Made by a program: the position numbers and the translations under genes | Assembly: GCF_900177625.1 (NCBI RefSeq) | Contig: NZ_FXAU01000008.1 | Span: 186,001 to 250,000, forward strand | Source of the DNA: Sphingobacterium psychroaquaticum | GTDB lineage: Bacteria; Bacteroidota; Bacteroidia; Sphingobacteriales; Sphingobacteriaceae | Reading direction: 5' to 3' | DNA: 64,000 nt | Shown: positions 1 through 8,873 of the stretch, one piece after another | Numbering within the stretch: position 1 is the first letter of the stretch | Layout of the letters: each line of letters starts with the position of its first letter | The notes under the pieces: generated by a model | What the model saw: only the letters and a program-made list of their open reading frames with translations | Told to the model about the DNA's origin: nothing | Database searches by the model: none

Positions 1-467
1 ACAACCTTATTCGCACAGTTTGTGCTCGCAAAGGATTCGGGTTTAGCCTTAAACTGAAACCCCATACCCATAATATAGCCCATCGCTTCTTTTAGCGCTA
101 CATTAGATTTGAAATTTGGATTGGTGTTAATGTCGGCATGGACTTCGAGATCCACATGGTATTGGTCTAAGAGGGGGCAGAGGCTATAGGCGATTTCGAT
201 GGATTTTTGGACTTCCAGCAGCATTCGCTCTTTGATTCCCATCCGGTGGAGCCGCCTATCCTTACAGATAAACATGAAACCACCCTTATGTTCCCGGAGA
301 AACACGATAACTGTCGCAAAGTCTATCACACCACGTTTGACCTGTGAATCGGTACCGATGTAGACTTTGAGTTTATTCCCGAGATGGGTCTCTCGGCTAA
401 TGATCTCCTCTACAGCACTTGCAATTGGAATACGAATAAATTCGCCATTGTATTTTTGCCATTCCAT
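1..467 (-). CDS. YkuK-type (DUF458) RNase H-like protein, partial
   Basis: The frame opens with ATG at 465-467 on the minus strand, reads MEWQKYNGEFIRIP, and stays open to the window edge for 155 codons, so the C-terminus is missing. An early KVYIGTDSQ segment, followed by hydrophobic strands, a basic DRRLHRMGIKERM stretch and LEVHADINTNP, matches the predicted RNase H-like DUF458/YkuK family as I know it. The visible end, ESFASTNCANKV, also resembles the family's C-terminal region. The family has no firmly established substrate. The gene lies 152 bp beyond the DUF721 stop on the same strand; I see no hairpin in that gap. The family assignment is by motif memory and fairly secure; the enzymatic role is inference. 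Confidence 0.72.
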   Translation of the reverse strand, partial: MEWQKYNGEFIRIPIASAVEEIISRETHLGNKLKVYIGTDSQVKRGVIDFATVIVFLREHKGGFMFICKDRRLHRMGIKERMLLEVQKSIEIAYSLCPLLDQYHVDLEVHADINTNPNFKSNVALKEAMGYIMGMGFQFKAKPESFASTNCANKV

Positions 468-619
468 AAAAAAAACTTTTAATGGTGAAAAAGAACAATA
501 CTATAATGATATAAATATAGTTATTGTACGTGAGAAATATCAGCAGGCAAGAATAAATAATTGTTAACTAATAACACACAATACCCACTAAATTAACCCT
601 TTGGCATAAAACAAAAATG

Positions 620-937
620 CTACAAAATAACGAATTCCTCTATAATAACGTGCCCAACATACTCGTTCACCCGACCAATAATCTGCCGGCGCATCATCGC
701 TAATTCATGTTTAATCACAGCAGACTCCACCTTCACAAAAAGCTTTTTGTCGTATATATATATCTTTTGCGTGCGATTAGCAATCGCTTTTCCGATGATA
801 TGTGGCCATGCCGTAACAATGGATGATTCATCGTATTTCGAACGCAAGCGATACACCTCAAGCCATTTCTCAATCGCCTGCTTAATCCCGATATCATCCC
901 GTGTCGGAATCTCATCAATTTTCTTCTTATACTTCAA
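620..937 (-). CDS. DUF721 / DciA-like protein
   Basis: A 105-residue protein with an N-terminal amphipathic helix (IGIKQAIEKWLEVYRL) and a central WPHIIGKAIANRTQKIYI...LFVKVESAVIKHELAMMR core typical of DUF721. Proteobacterial and actinobacterial DciA proteins of this superfamily help load the replicative helicase DnaB; Bacteroidota members are usually annotated only as DUF721. Its start overlaps the end of recF by 11 bp on the same strand, so the two are probably translationally coupled. That pairing supports a DNA-metabolism role. The helicase-loader role is inferred from the family and is untested here. Confidence 0.82.
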   Translation of the reverse strand: MKYKKKIDEIPTRDDIGIKQAIEKWLEVYRLRSKYDESSIVTAWPHIIGKAIANRTQKIYIYDKKLFVKVESAVIKHELAMMRRQIIGRVNEYVGHVIIEEFVIL

Positions 938-2030
938 CGCTTCCTCCTTTTATTTCAAAAATACGAATCGGTTGTACAATCTCATCAAAAATTCTTTGCA
1001 CACGCGATGCGTCTGTATCTGTCAAAAAAATCTGACCAAACTCATCCTCCGACACCAATTGCATTAACTTTCTCGTTCTACTTTCATCTAGTTTATCAAA
1101 GATATCATCTAATAAAAGTAAAGGTTTAAGCTTCCTTTTTAAACGTAGAAAACTGTACTGCGCCAGTTTTAATGCGATAAGGAAAGATTTCTGTTGCCCC
1201 TGTGAACCAAACTTCTTCAAAGGCATTTCTTCGTGAATGGTAAAGAGCATATCATCCTTATGTACCCCTTGTGTCGTGCGTTCCATCGCTCGGTCTCGGT
1301 CCAGATTCATTTCCAGAAGGGTCGTGAAATCGTGCTGCATAAGAGGCGACTCATACACCAACGACACCTCTTCAGCCCCATCGGTCAAGAAGTTATAGTA
1401 CCTCGAAAATTCAGGTAAAAACTCCGCCATAAAATCTTTTCTTCGCTGAAAAATCTGTTCTCCAACATCCACCAACTGCATGTTCAAGACCTCTAGCAAT
1501 CCCAAATCCAACACATAGGTTTGCTTAGCCTGCTTCAGCAGCATATTACGTTGCAACAAGAGCTTATTATATAGAATCAACGTATCCAGGTAATGGTTGT
1601 CTGTTTGCGAGATAACATTATCCATAAACTTACGGCGTTCTTCACTACCATCGAGAATAATACTACTATCATTCGGAGAAATCATGACCAGCGGAAATTG
1701 TCCAATATGATCGGCTAACCGCTGATAATCCTTCTTATTTTTTTTGAATTGTTTTTTTTGATTTTTCTTTAGGCTACAGGAGACAACATCGGGAATGTCA
1801 TCGCGCTCAAACTCGCCCTGTACCATAAACCAATCTTCACCTTTTTTGATATGTTGTGAATCGATTGGGTTGAAGTATGATTTACATAGAGCCAAGTAGT
1901 GTATAGCATCCAGTAAATTGGTTTTTCCGGCTCCATTTTCACCCGCAAAGGCATTTACTTGCGGAAGAAATGTTACAGTAGACTCTGTATAATTCTTAAA
2001 ATTTAAGACAGAAAGGTGCTTTAGCCACAT
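927..2030 (-). CDS. recF: DNA replication/repair protein RecF
   Basis: A 367-residue SMC-like ATPase of normal RecF length. The Walker A motif GENGAGKT is at residues 30-37. The ABC-type signature region (FGSQGQQKSFLIALKLAQY) lies near residue 275, and Walker B with the D-loop (LLLLDDIFDKLDESR) begins at residue 304. RecF binds gapped DNA and, with RecO and RecR, helps load RecA at single-strand gaps. The start MWLKHLSVLNFKNY is the standard RecF N-terminus. A TATCTTTG promoter box on the minus strand (2035-2042) ends only four bases before the ATG, so the mRNA may be leaderless. The downstream DUF721 gene overlaps its 3' end. Confidence 0.96.
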   Translation of the reverse strand: MWLKHLSVLNFKNYTESTVTFLPQVNAFAGENGAGKTNLLDAIHYLALCKSYFNPIDSQHIKKGEDWFMVQGEFERDDIPDVVSCSLKKNQKKQFKKNKKDYQRLADHIGQFPLVMISPNDSSIILDGSEERRKFMDNVISQTDNHYLDTLILYNKLLLQRNMLLKQAKQTYVLDLGLLEVLNMQLVDVGEQIFQRRKDFMAEFLPEFSRYYNFLTDGAEEVSLVYESPLMQHDFTTLLEMNLDRDRAMERTTQGVHKDDMLFTIHEEMPLKKFGSQGQQKSFLIALKLAQYSFLRLKRKLKPLLLLDDIFDKLDESRTRKLMQLVSEDEFGQIFLTDTDASRVQRIFDEIVQPIRIFEIKGGSVEV

Positions 2031-2034
2031 ACCT

Positions 2035-2042
2035 CAAAGATA
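2035..2042 (-). promoter_or_regulatory. -7 box of recF, abutting the start codon
   Basis: On the minus strand this reads TATCTTTG, an exact match to the Bacteroidota -7 consensus TAnnTTTG, followed by AGGT and then the recF ATG. Transcription starting a few bases downstream would give an mRNA with almost no leader. No convincing -33 TTG lies at the usual distance. Confidence 0.5.
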
Positions 2043-2064
2043 CGCTTCTTACAGCAAGAAACAC

Positions 2065-2379
2065 TTATTTTATTTCTTCGAAGTCTACAAACTCACCCGC
2101 CGTCTGCGTCCCTTTTCTTGGCTTAGACTCCTCTTCTGGAATATAATCAACCTTAATCTCTCCTTCATGCTTACGCCCCTGTTGTTTGAACTGATCAAAA
2201 GGATTATTCTGTGTGTATTGATACGATCCTGGTCTACCTTGAGAAGCCCCTTGTTGTGCTTTTTGCATTAAACGCTCCGTCATCTTGCGCAAGGCAAAGG
2301 GCATCAATAAACGAAAAATGTATTTTACACCATAATATACAGCAAAAAGTATAATAACAAATTTCAATATTGCTTCCAT
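2065..2379 (-). CDS. DUF4834-like small membrane protein
   Basis: A 104-residue protein with one N-terminal hydrophobic helix (residues 5-30, AILKFVIILFAVYYGVKYIF), a basic Met-rich stretch, then a polar Gln/Lys/Glu-rich tail predicted to be disordered. It resembles DUF4834, a Bacteroidota-restricted family with no known function. It lies 34 bp upstream of recF on the same strand, so it may precede recF in one transcript, although recF appears to have its own -7 box. The family call is from memory of the N-terminal pattern. Confidence 0.68.
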   Translation of the reverse strand: MEAILKFVIILFAVYYGVKYIFRLLMPFALRKMTERLMQKAQQGASQGRPGSYQYTQNNPFDQFKQQGRKHEGEIKVDYIPEEESKPRKGTQTAGEFVDFEEIK

Positions 2380-2563
2380 CTCTTCTTTTTATTTACGCAC
2401 ATGCCTACCTACTTCTTCATACGCATTAGGCCATATATGCTTTTATATCATCAAGCCGCTTCTGTGCTGCTTTCCTCAAATTTATAAAATATTATACAGC
2501 ATTTGGTCAATAAATTGTCAGCATGAAATTCGTTAACACATTTTAACGCGACACAACATGCGC

Positions 2564-3394
2564 TTATGCCCCTTTGTGATAGGCTTTACGATAGGTACTT
2601 GGTGAAAGCTTTGTCTCTTTCATAAAGAAGGCACTAAAATTATTCTCTTCTTCATAACCAAGTTTCCAAGCAATTTCACGTACACTCTCACTCGTATATA
2701 ATAGCCTGCGTTTTGCTTCCTTAATTATACAACGTGAAATAAACTGCTTGGGTGTCGTCTCCAAAACGGTCTTACACGCATGAGAAAGACGACGAGAAGA
2801 TACGCCTAGTTTTTCGGCATAAAATGCAACCGACTTCTCGGTTGAAAGATGTTCCTCAACAAGCAGGCGGAACGATCGAACAATTTCATGATCCAAATCT
2901 ACATAGTCGTTCATAGATTCATCCTTAGTCCCCATAAGGGTTCCTACCAAAAGCAACTGCTTTATTACACTATGAATTAAATCGTTGAAAACGACAAGAT
3001 TCTTTGTGGTATAGATTTCGTTGAGAAAACGTACCTGCGAAATAAAATAAGGCTGTAATTCCGGCTCTATAGTAACGATATTAAACCCCCGGGCCGCATT
3101 AAAGGTAAGCTCGCTTTTTAGTAAATCCTCGTCAAAAGAAGTACGTCGATAAAAAACCTCAGAGAAATATAGGAAGTAAAAATGACAGTCATGCCCCGAC
3201 ACAAAAGATATCACCGCTTCGGCAGATATATACAGAATAGAGAAAGGGGGAATAGTTACTGGATGCGAATCGATCTGTAACGTAATCTCCTCCGTATCTG
3301 TTATTAATGCTCGATACAATGAAGCGTTATCAGAGACTGGAGAACTTGGAAGGGGCTCAAAACTATATTTTATTTCTAAAATTCCAAACTTCAT
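2564..3394 (-). CDS. AraC-family transcriptional regulator
   Basis: The C-terminal ~100 residues form a two-helix-turn-helix AraC domain: helix one at EKLGVSSRRLSHACK and helix two at SVREIAWKLGYEEENNFSAFFMKETKLSPSTYRK, a canonical AraC signature. The N-terminal ~170 residues are a cupin-like sensor domain. The frame can be extended to a GTG at 3448, but that adds an atypical MFFVNLLRLGSNTQYLSN segment, so I take the ATG at 3392-3394 (MKFGILEIKYSFEPL), giving 276 residues. It stands alone between DUF4834 and ffh, and its target and ligand cannot be deduced from the neighbours. Confidence 0.88.
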   Translation of the reverse strand: MKFGILEIKYSFEPLPSSPVSDNASLYRALITDTEEITLQIDSHPVTIPPFSILYISAEAVISFVSGHDCHFYFLYFSEVFYRRTSFDEDLLKSELTFNAARGFNIVTIEPELQPYFISQVRFLNEIYTTKNLVVFNDLIHSVIKQLLLVGTLMGTKDESMNDYVDLDHEIVRSFRLLVEEHLSTEKSVAFYAEKLGVSSRRLSHACKTVLETTPKQFISRCIIKEAKRRLLYTSESVREIAWKLGYEEENNFSAFFMKETKLSPSTYRKAYHKGA

Positions 3395-3523
3395 ATTTGA
3401 CAGATATTGCGTATTACTGCCTAGCCGTAAAAGATTAACAAAAAACACAAAACAAGGTTTTTACCCTGTCTAGAATCCTCCAACAAAGATGGAAATTAAG
3501 CGAAGGACAAAAAAGGGCAAAAA

Positions 3524-3555
3524 AAATAGTTGTAGACTTTCGTCTACAACTATTT
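3524..3555 (-). terminator. Intrinsic terminator of ffh
   Basis: A perfect 14-bp stem (AAATAGTTGTAGAC paired with its complement). On the minus strand it has a GAAA tetraloop and is followed by a run of eight T. It lies 27 bp past the ffh stop codon. Confidence 0.9.
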
Positions 3556-3581
3556 CATATAAATTTCAGCTATATCCGACT

Positions 3582-4922
3582 CTAGAACTTGCCTGGCATC
3601 TTCGGCATATTTCGCATCATCTTTGCAGCCATTCCTGGGTTAGACATCTGCTTCATCACTTTACGCATATCCGAGAACTGCTTCATCAACTTGTTTACTT
3701 CATTGATATTTGTGCCTGATCCGTTAGCGATACGTATACGTCTACGTTGATCAATGGCATCTGGATTTTCCCGTTCAAAAGGTGTCATCGAATCAATAAT
3801 GGCTTCAATAGGCTTGAAAGCATTATCATCGACCTCCACATCTTTCAATGCCTTACCAACTCCTGGAATCATCCCCATTAAGTCTTTCATATTACCCATC
3901 TTCTTAATCTGCTGAATCTGGGTTTTAAAGTCATTAAAATCAAATTTATTCTTACGAATTTTCTTTTGTAGTTCTGCCGCTTCTCTTTCATCAAACTGCT
4001 GCTGCGCGCGCTCCACAAGAGATACTACATCCCCCATTCCTAAGATACGGGACGCCATACGATCCGGGTGAAAAACGTCCAATGCATCCATCTTCTCACC
4101 GGTACCGATAAATTTGATTGGCTTATCAACAACAGACTTAATCGAAAGCGCAGCACCACCGCGGGTATCCCCATCTAGTTTTGTTAGGACAACCCCCGTA
4201 AAATCGAGGCGGTCATTAAAAGCTTTTGCTGTATTCACCGCATCCTGACCCGTCATAGAATCTACTACAAAAAGAATCTCATGTGGTTGTGTCGCTTCTT
4301 TGACAGCCGTAATTTCTGTCATTAATGCCTCATCGATCGCTAGACGACCAGCCGTATCGATGATAACGATATTATTTCCGTTCCGTTTCGCCTCTTCCAC
4401 ACCTTCTTTTGCTATAGCGATAGGATCTGTTGATTCTCTATTTACATAAACCGGGACATCAACCTGTTCACCCAATACCTGCAACTGATCGATCGCTGCG
4501 GGACGGTAAACGTCACCTGCCACTAAAAGAGGTTTCTTTCCCTTTTTCTCCCGTAGATAATTTGCTAGCTTACCGGAAAACGTGGTCTTACCCGCACCAT
4601 TCAAACCTGCAATTAAGATAATAGTTGGATTCTTTGATGTTTCTAATTCTGTCACCGAACCACCCATTAGTGCGGTTAGTTCATCGTTCATGATTTTGGT
4701 TAACAATTGACCTGGAGAAATGCTTGTTAGTACATTTTCACCCAATGCCTTTTGCTTCACATCATCTGTAAACGTCTTTGCAGTTTTATAATTCACATCG
4801 GCATCCAAAAGAGCCTTACGAATTTCTTTCATCGTCTCTGCAACGTTTATCTCGGTGATACTTCCCTGCCCTTTTAATACTTTAAAGGCTCTATCCAGTT
4901 TATCTTGAAGGTTCTGAAACAT
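3582..4922 (-). CDS. ffh: Signal recognition particle GTPase Ffh
   Basis: A 446-residue SRP54-type protein. The N domain (1-~90) is followed by a GTPase with G1 GLNGAGKTT (106-114), G3 DTAGR and G4 TKLDGD, then a methionine-rich M domain ending MSNPGMAAKMMRNMPKMPGKF, which binds SRP RNA and signal sequences. Ffh binds signal sequences of nascent inner-membrane and exported proteins and delivers ribosomes to FtsY at the membrane. It appears monocistronic, with a -7 box TAACTTTG (minus strand, 4954-4961) about 32 bp upstream and a strong terminator downstream. Confidence 0.98.
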   Translation of the reverse strand: MFQNLQDKLDRAFKVLKGQGSITEINVAETMKEIRKALLDADVNYKTAKTFTDDVKQKALGENVLTSISPGQLLTKIMNDELTALMGGSVTELETSKNPTIILIAGLNGAGKTTFSGKLANYLREKKGKKPLLVAGDVYRPAAIDQLQVLGEQVDVPVYVNRESTDPIAIAKEGVEEAKRNGNNIVIIDTAGRLAIDEALMTEITAVKEATQPHEILFVVDSMTGQDAVNTAKAFNDRLDFTGVVLTKLDGDTRGGAALSIKSVVDKPIKFIGTGEKMDALDVFHPDRMASRILGMGDVVSLVERAQQQFDEREAAELQKKIRKNKFDFNDFKTQIQQIKKMGNMKDLMGMIPGVGKALKDVEVDDNAFKPIEAIIDSMTPFERENPDAIDQRRRIRIANGSGTNINEVNKLMKQFSDMRKVMKQMSNPGMAAKMMRNMPKMPGKF

Positions 4923-4953
4923 GTTAATCTTTCGTCTTTATTATCTTAAGTGC

Positions 4954-4961
4954 CAAAGTTA
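4954..4961 (-). promoter_or_regulatory. -7 promoter box of ffh
   Basis: Minus-strand TAACTTTG matches TAnnTTTG exactly and lies 32 bp upstream of the ffh ATG. I see no clear -33 element. Confidence 0.55.
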
Positions 4962-5002
4962 CAAAATACTGCTGAAACGAACAGTAGTTTGACGGAACAA
5001 AA

Positions 5003-5028
5003 AAAGCGGCATCATCTGATGCCGCTTT
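5003..5028 (-). terminator. Terminator of the zinc peptidase gene
   Basis: A 12-bp perfect stem (AAAGCGGCATCA with its complement) and a two-base loop, followed on the minus strand by a T run. It is 23 bp past the stop of the 5051-5743 gene. Confidence 0.88.
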
Positions 5029-5050
5029 CGTATGTCAATTGTCCGTGAGA

Positions 5051-5743
5051 TTAGTCCCTACGTCCAAATAATATATAAGCGTAATACAACAACGTTACAA
5101 GAGCAGATAATGCAGCAACTACATACGTCATAGCAGCCCATTTCAAAGCATCTTTAGCGCCGTCATGTTCACCCGTGCTGTGTGTTACATTTGCTTTATC
5201 CAACCATGCTAGTGCTCGGTTTGAGGCGTCGAACTCTACGGGCAAGGTAATGAATGAAAACAACGTTGTCAAAAACAAAGCAGCAACACCAATACCTAAA
5301 AGCCATGGACTTTGTGTAAATGCCATCATCAAGACACCCGCCATCAATACCCACGAGGTCAGACGCGAAGCGATACTCACTACAGGCACCATCGCCGAAC
5401 GGAATTGAAGCCAAGAGTAAGCGGTGGCATGTTGCACGGCGTGTCCACATTCGTGAGACGCCACAGCCGCTGCCGCAACACTACGTCCATAATAAACTTC
5501 CTGACTTAGGTTAACCGTTTTATTGCTCGGATTATAGTGATCTGATAACTGACCTTCGTTTGCGACTAAAATCTGTACATCATAAATACCATTTTCATTC
5601 AACATCTTTTGTGCAATTTCTGCACCCGATAGTCCCGAAGACAAAGGCATCTCCGAATATTTCTTAAACTTATTCTTAAAACGAGACTGAACAATCCAAC
5701 TGATTAATGCAATCCCAATAAATATAATCCAATATAATCCCAT
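5051..5743 (-). CDS. YugP-family membrane zinc metallopeptidase
   Basis: A 230-residue protein with an N-terminal membrane helix (GLYWIIFIGIALISWIV), the zinc-binding HExxH-type motif in SHECGHAVQHA near residue 97, and further membrane segments around residues 115-170 and 205-225. This layout (helix, LSxEVYxxRSVAAAAVASHECGHAVQ, helices, then LPVEFDASNRAL) is the conserved YugP/COG2738 pattern. The active site probably lies near the membrane; substrates of the family are not known to me. It is a single gene with its own terminator. Confidence 0.9.
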   Translation of the reverse strand: MGLYWIIFIGIALISWIVQSRFKNKFKKYSEMPLSSGLSGAEIAQKMLNENGIYDVQILVANEGQLSDHYNPSNKTVNLSQEVYYGRSVAAAAVASHECGHAVQHATAYSWLQFRSAMVPVVSIASRLTSWVLMAGVLMMAFTQSPWLLGIGVAALFLTTLFSFITLPVEFDASNRALAWLDKANVTHSTGEHDGAKDALKWAAMTYVVAALSALVTLLYYAYILFGRRD

Positions 5744-5926
5744 AATTTTTTTCTTCTTTTTCTCTTATACCATCAAATCTCATTCCACTCGCTTACAAAT
5801 CACCCAAAAGAGACTAAAATAGTACGTTTTGTCATTTCATCACTTCCCACGCACTCCTTTCCATGACAGTTTTACATATATGTTCAAGCGGGACAGCCTC
5901 CGATGAAGACAAGACCGACATCTAGT

Positions 5927-6517
5927 CTATATCACATTCAACATCAAATTATGATCCTCGATCATCTTCCTCAAATTATTCAAGGCATAACGCATCCGTC
6001 CCAACGCCGTGTTAATACTCACCCCCGTTACATCGGCAATATCTTTAAAACTCATATCACAGAAGTGACGCATGATAAGCACCTCCTTTTGATCATCCGG
6101 TAACCGTTGGATTATCTTCTTTAGATCCAAATCGCGCTGATTGATGGACAACTTAGACTCCGGGCTCTCATCGGCAAATTCCAGCACGCCGAAAATATCA
6201 TAGCCATCACTGCTGACAACCGTCGGACTACGCTTTTCTTTCCTAAAATGATCGATAACCATATTCTGAGCAATACGTACTACCCAAGGCAAAAACTTAC
6301 CCTCGTCGTTATACCGACCAGATTTCAGCGTTTTAATTACTTTTATGAAAGTTTCTTGAAATATATCTTCGGCCAAGTATTCATCTTTGACTTGCAGATA
6401 GATGGAGGTATAAATTTTGGTTTTATACCTATTCAATAAAACTTCGATGCCTAACTCATTACCCGCTACATAAGCTTGGATGAGTTCAAGATCACTCTTT
6501 TCTTTCCATGTTTTCAT
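5927..6517 (-). CDS. ECF-type sigma-70 family RNA polymerase sigma factor
   Basis: A 196-residue sigma factor with region 2 (YKTKIYTSIYLQVKDEYLAEDIFQETFIKVIKTL...FLPWVVRIAQNMVIDHFRKEKR, residues ~30-98) and region 4 (LPDDQKEVLIMRHFCDMSFKDIADVTGVSINTALGRMRYALNNLRK, residues ~140-185). Regions 1 and 3 are absent, as in ECF sigma factors. It would direct RNA polymerase to a dedicated promoter set. No anti-sigma factor gene is adjacent, so the signal that controls it is not visible. It resembles the single-gene ECF sigma factors common in Bacteroidota. Confidence 0.92.
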   Translation of the reverse strand: MKTWKEKSDLELIQAYVAGNELGIEVLLNRYKTKIYTSIYLQVKDEYLAEDIFQETFIKVIKTLKSGRYNDEGKFLPWVVRIAQNMVIDHFRKEKRSPTVVSSDGYDIFGVLEFADESPESKLSINQRDLDLKKIIQRLPDDQKEVLIMRHFCDMSFKDIADVTGVSINTALGRMRYALNNLRKMIEDHNLMLNVI

Positions 6518-6690
6518 AATAAATCTCCGCGATTTAGTAGAACAATTTTTTTAAGAGTAATAGTGTTTTATAGGCGCTCCTTCGTTTTGTTGATTTATAC
6601 CTCAAAACAACCAAAAAATACTGGAAAATCAAATTAAAAGGCCCTTTTTTAACATTTCTTTACATATTTAACAAACCCTTTAAACGCAAA

Positions 6691-6723
6691 AAAACCTGTT
6701 TGACCGAAGCACAAACAGGTTTT
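6691..6723 (-). terminator. Terminator of glyA
   Basis: A 12-bp perfect stem (AAAACCTGTTTG) with a 9-base loop. On the minus strand it ends in a T-rich stretch (TTTTTTTGCG), about 65 bp past the glyA stop. Confidence 0.85.
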
Positions 6724-6787
6724 CTTTACTTTTATGTCTGTATAACTATTTTCGTTATTAAAATAGCTATATCACATGATTTACAGT

Positions 6788-8059
6788 TTATTTATATAAT
6801 GGGAACTGCGCCATCATTGCATTTACTTTTCCATGGATCTTCGCTAAAGCTGCTGCATCCGAACGATTATTGATTGCTTCGTGAATCAACTCACCGATCT
6901 GAATCATTTCAGCTTCTTTCACACCTCTTGTAGTAATCGCCGCCGTACCGAAACGAACACCTGATGTTACAAATGGTGAACGGGTATCAAAAGGAACCAT
7001 GTTCTTATTCGTCGTAATACCAGCCTGACCTAAAACAGCCTCTGCCTCTTTACCTGAAATATCTTTATTACGAAGATCAACCAACATCAAGTGATTATCT
7101 GTACCACCAGAGATAATTTGGTAATCTCTCTCAACAAAAAACTGTGCTAAAACAGCCGCGTTCTTTTGTACTTGTTTAACGTATGCTAAATAGTCATCGC
7201 TCAATGCTTCACCGTAAGCAATTGCTTTTGCCGCAATAGTATGCTCCAATGGGCCACCCTGAATACCTGGGAATACCGCTAAATCTAACAATTGTGTAAT
7301 CGTACGGATTTCACCTTTAGGTGTTTTGATACCCCAAGGGTTTTCGAAATCTTTACCGACCATAATCATACCACCACGTGGACCACGTAATGTTTTGTGT
7401 GTTGTAGTCGTCACGATATGACAATGCGGAAGTGGATCATTTAATAAACCACGTGCAATAAGACCTGCTGGGTGAGAAATATCAGCAACAACTAGAGCGC
7501 CGATTTCGTCTGCTACTTTACGGATACGTGCATAATCCCAGTCCCGTGAGTAAGCTGACGCACCACAGATGATTACTTTAGGCTTTTCTGCACGTGCCGT
7601 TTCTTCTAATTGTTCGTAATCTAATAATCCTGTATCTTGTTTTACACCGTAAAATAATGGTTGGTAAAGTTTACCAGAGAAGTTTGCTGGCGAACCGTGT
7701 GTCAAGTGACCACCGTGCGACAAATCAAAACCTAAAATTTTATCACCTGGCTTCAAGATAGCTAAGAATACTGCTGCATTTGCTTGTGCTCCAGAGTGAG
7801 GCTGAACATTCACCCATTCCGCACCAAATAATTGCTTTGCACGGTCAATCGCTAATGTTTCAATTTGATCAACAACTTCACATCCGCCGTAGTAACGCTT
7901 TCCCGGAAGGCCTTCAGCATACTTGTTGGTCAATACTGAACCTGCAGCTTCCATTACTTGTTTACTAACAAAGTTTTCAGAAGCAATTAATTCAATCCCT
8001 TCCTCTTGGCGCTTTAGCTCTTCAGCTATTAGGTTAAAAACGATCTGATCTCTTTCCAT
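6788..8059 (-). CDS. glyA: Serine hydroxymethyltransferase
   Basis: A 423-residue PLP enzyme of normal length. The cofactor-binding lysine is K222 in the TTTTHKTLRGPRGG motif, and the N-terminal GSVLTNKYAEGLPGKRYYGGCE segment is diagnostic. It converts serine and tetrahydrofolate to glycine and 5,10-methylene-tetrahydrofolate in the cytoplasm, the main source of one-carbon units. It appears monocistronic, with a -7 box about 48 bp upstream and a terminator downstream. Confidence 0.98.
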   Translation of the reverse strand: MERDQIVFNLIAEELKRQEEGIELIASENFVSKQVMEAAGSVLTNKYAEGLPGKRYYGGCEVVDQIETLAIDRAKQLFGAEWVNVQPHSGAQANAAVFLAILKPGDKILGFDLSHGGHLTHGSPANFSGKLYQPLFYGVKQDTGLLDYEQLEETARAEKPKVIICGASAYSRDWDYARIRKVADEIGALVVADISHPAGLIARGLLNDPLPHCHIVTTTTHKTLRGPRGGMIMVGKDFENPWGIKTPKGEIRTITQLLDLAVFPGIQGGPLEHTIAAKAIAYGEALSDDYLAYVKQVQKNAAVLAQFFVERDYQIISGGTDNHLMLVDLRNKDISGKEAEAVLGQAGITTNKNMVPFDTRSPFVTSGVRFGTAAITTRGVKEAEMIQIGELIHEAINNRSDAAALAKIHGKVNAMMAQFPLYK

Positions 8060-8106
8060 TATTTTATTCTTAAGGAGTAAATTTTAAAATTCTTATGATT
8101 TTGCTG

Positions 8107-8114
8107 CAAATATA
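8107..8114 (-). promoter_or_regulatory. -7 promoter box of glyA
   Basis: Minus-strand TATATTTG matches TAnnTTTG exactly. A TTG/TTTG on the minus strand (8127-8134) lies about 12-17 bases further upstream, slightly close for a -33 element. Confidence 0.55.
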
Positions 8115-8154
8115 GTATAAAAACAGCAAAACAACGAGCAAAAGCCGGATATTT

Positions 8155-8688
8155 CTATACAGACAATTCCTTTTTAAGTATCAGCTGTACAGCTGCATAA
8201 GGATTCTGCTCCAAATTCTTCACATGTTGCAGTACCGCACTTATATATTGATCTACTGGCGCATCCTTAGGCAGCCCCTCTTTCGCATTACGCAGCAAAC
8301 TTAATGTATTGTCTTTCAGCTCACCCACAAAAGTCCAAGCAGTATCTGTTACATACAGTTGCTGTGTGAGATTATGTTGATATTCACTCTCTACTTCATT
8401 CAAGATTTGACGCACAAAACGATCTGTTGAAATATCAGCACTGTGGTTCCGTAACATCAGTTGTTGGGGCTCAACACGGTGTGTAAACAACAACAACCGC
8501 TCGTACGCCCCAAATCGCAGTTGCTGCATTTCCTTGGTGAATTGTCGATTTTGATTAATTGCATTTAAGCGCAATAAAAACGATTCTACCTTAGGCCATA
8601 CCAGCCAAAAAAGAACCAAACCTCCCGCCAAAACACCAAATGCAATCACAAAAAGTTGGATAAAAAAATCAACAAATTCTTTACTCAT
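8155..8688 (-). CDS. Membrane-anchored protein of unknown function
   Basis: A 177-residue protein with one N-terminal membrane helix (residues ~8-30, FIQLFVIAFGVLAGGLVLFWLV) followed by a helical soluble domain with the segment QLRFGAYERLLLFTHRVEPQQLMLR. This pattern recalls a small Bacteroidota-specific family often annotated as DUF7935, but I am not certain of that. The rest is alpha-helical with no catalytic motif that I recognise. A TAAGTTTG box on the minus strand (8711-8718) lies 22 bp upstream of the ATG and probably drives it. Confidence 0.7.
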   Translation of the reverse strand: MSKEFVDFFIQLFVIAFGVLAGGLVLFWLVWPKVESFLLRLNAINQNRQFTKEMQQLRFGAYERLLLFTHRVEPQQLMLRNHSADISTDRFVRQILNEVESEYQHNLTQQLYVTDTAWTFVGELKDNTLSLLRNAKEGLPKDAPVDQYISAVLQHVKNLEQNPYAAVQLILKKELSV

Positions 8689-8710
8689 TATCTCCTATAT
8701 TACGTGTTCC

Positions 8711-8718
8711 CAAACTTA
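8711..8718 (-). promoter_or_regulatory. -7 promoter box of the 8155-8688 gene
   Basis: Minus-strand TAAGTTTG, an exact TAnnTTTG match, 22 bp upstream of the start codon. Confidence 0.5.
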
Positions 8719-8837
8719 AAAAAATTCGTTTTGATTACAAAGCCGTGAACATGCCATACCAAAGTAAATTTATGCCAGTTACAGCAGGAACACACTCGTT
8801 CGCAATAGCAACACTAGTTTTTCCTCAAAAAACTATG

Positions 8838-8845
8838 TAATTTTG
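8838..8845 (+). promoter_or_regulatory. -7 promoter box of the A-type Fe-S carrier gene
   Basis: TAATTTTG matches TAnnTTTG exactly and lies 28 bp upstream of the ATG at 8874. Confidence 0.55.
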
Positions 8846-8873
8846 TTTTGTTTATAGCTTTAAATTTAAGACG

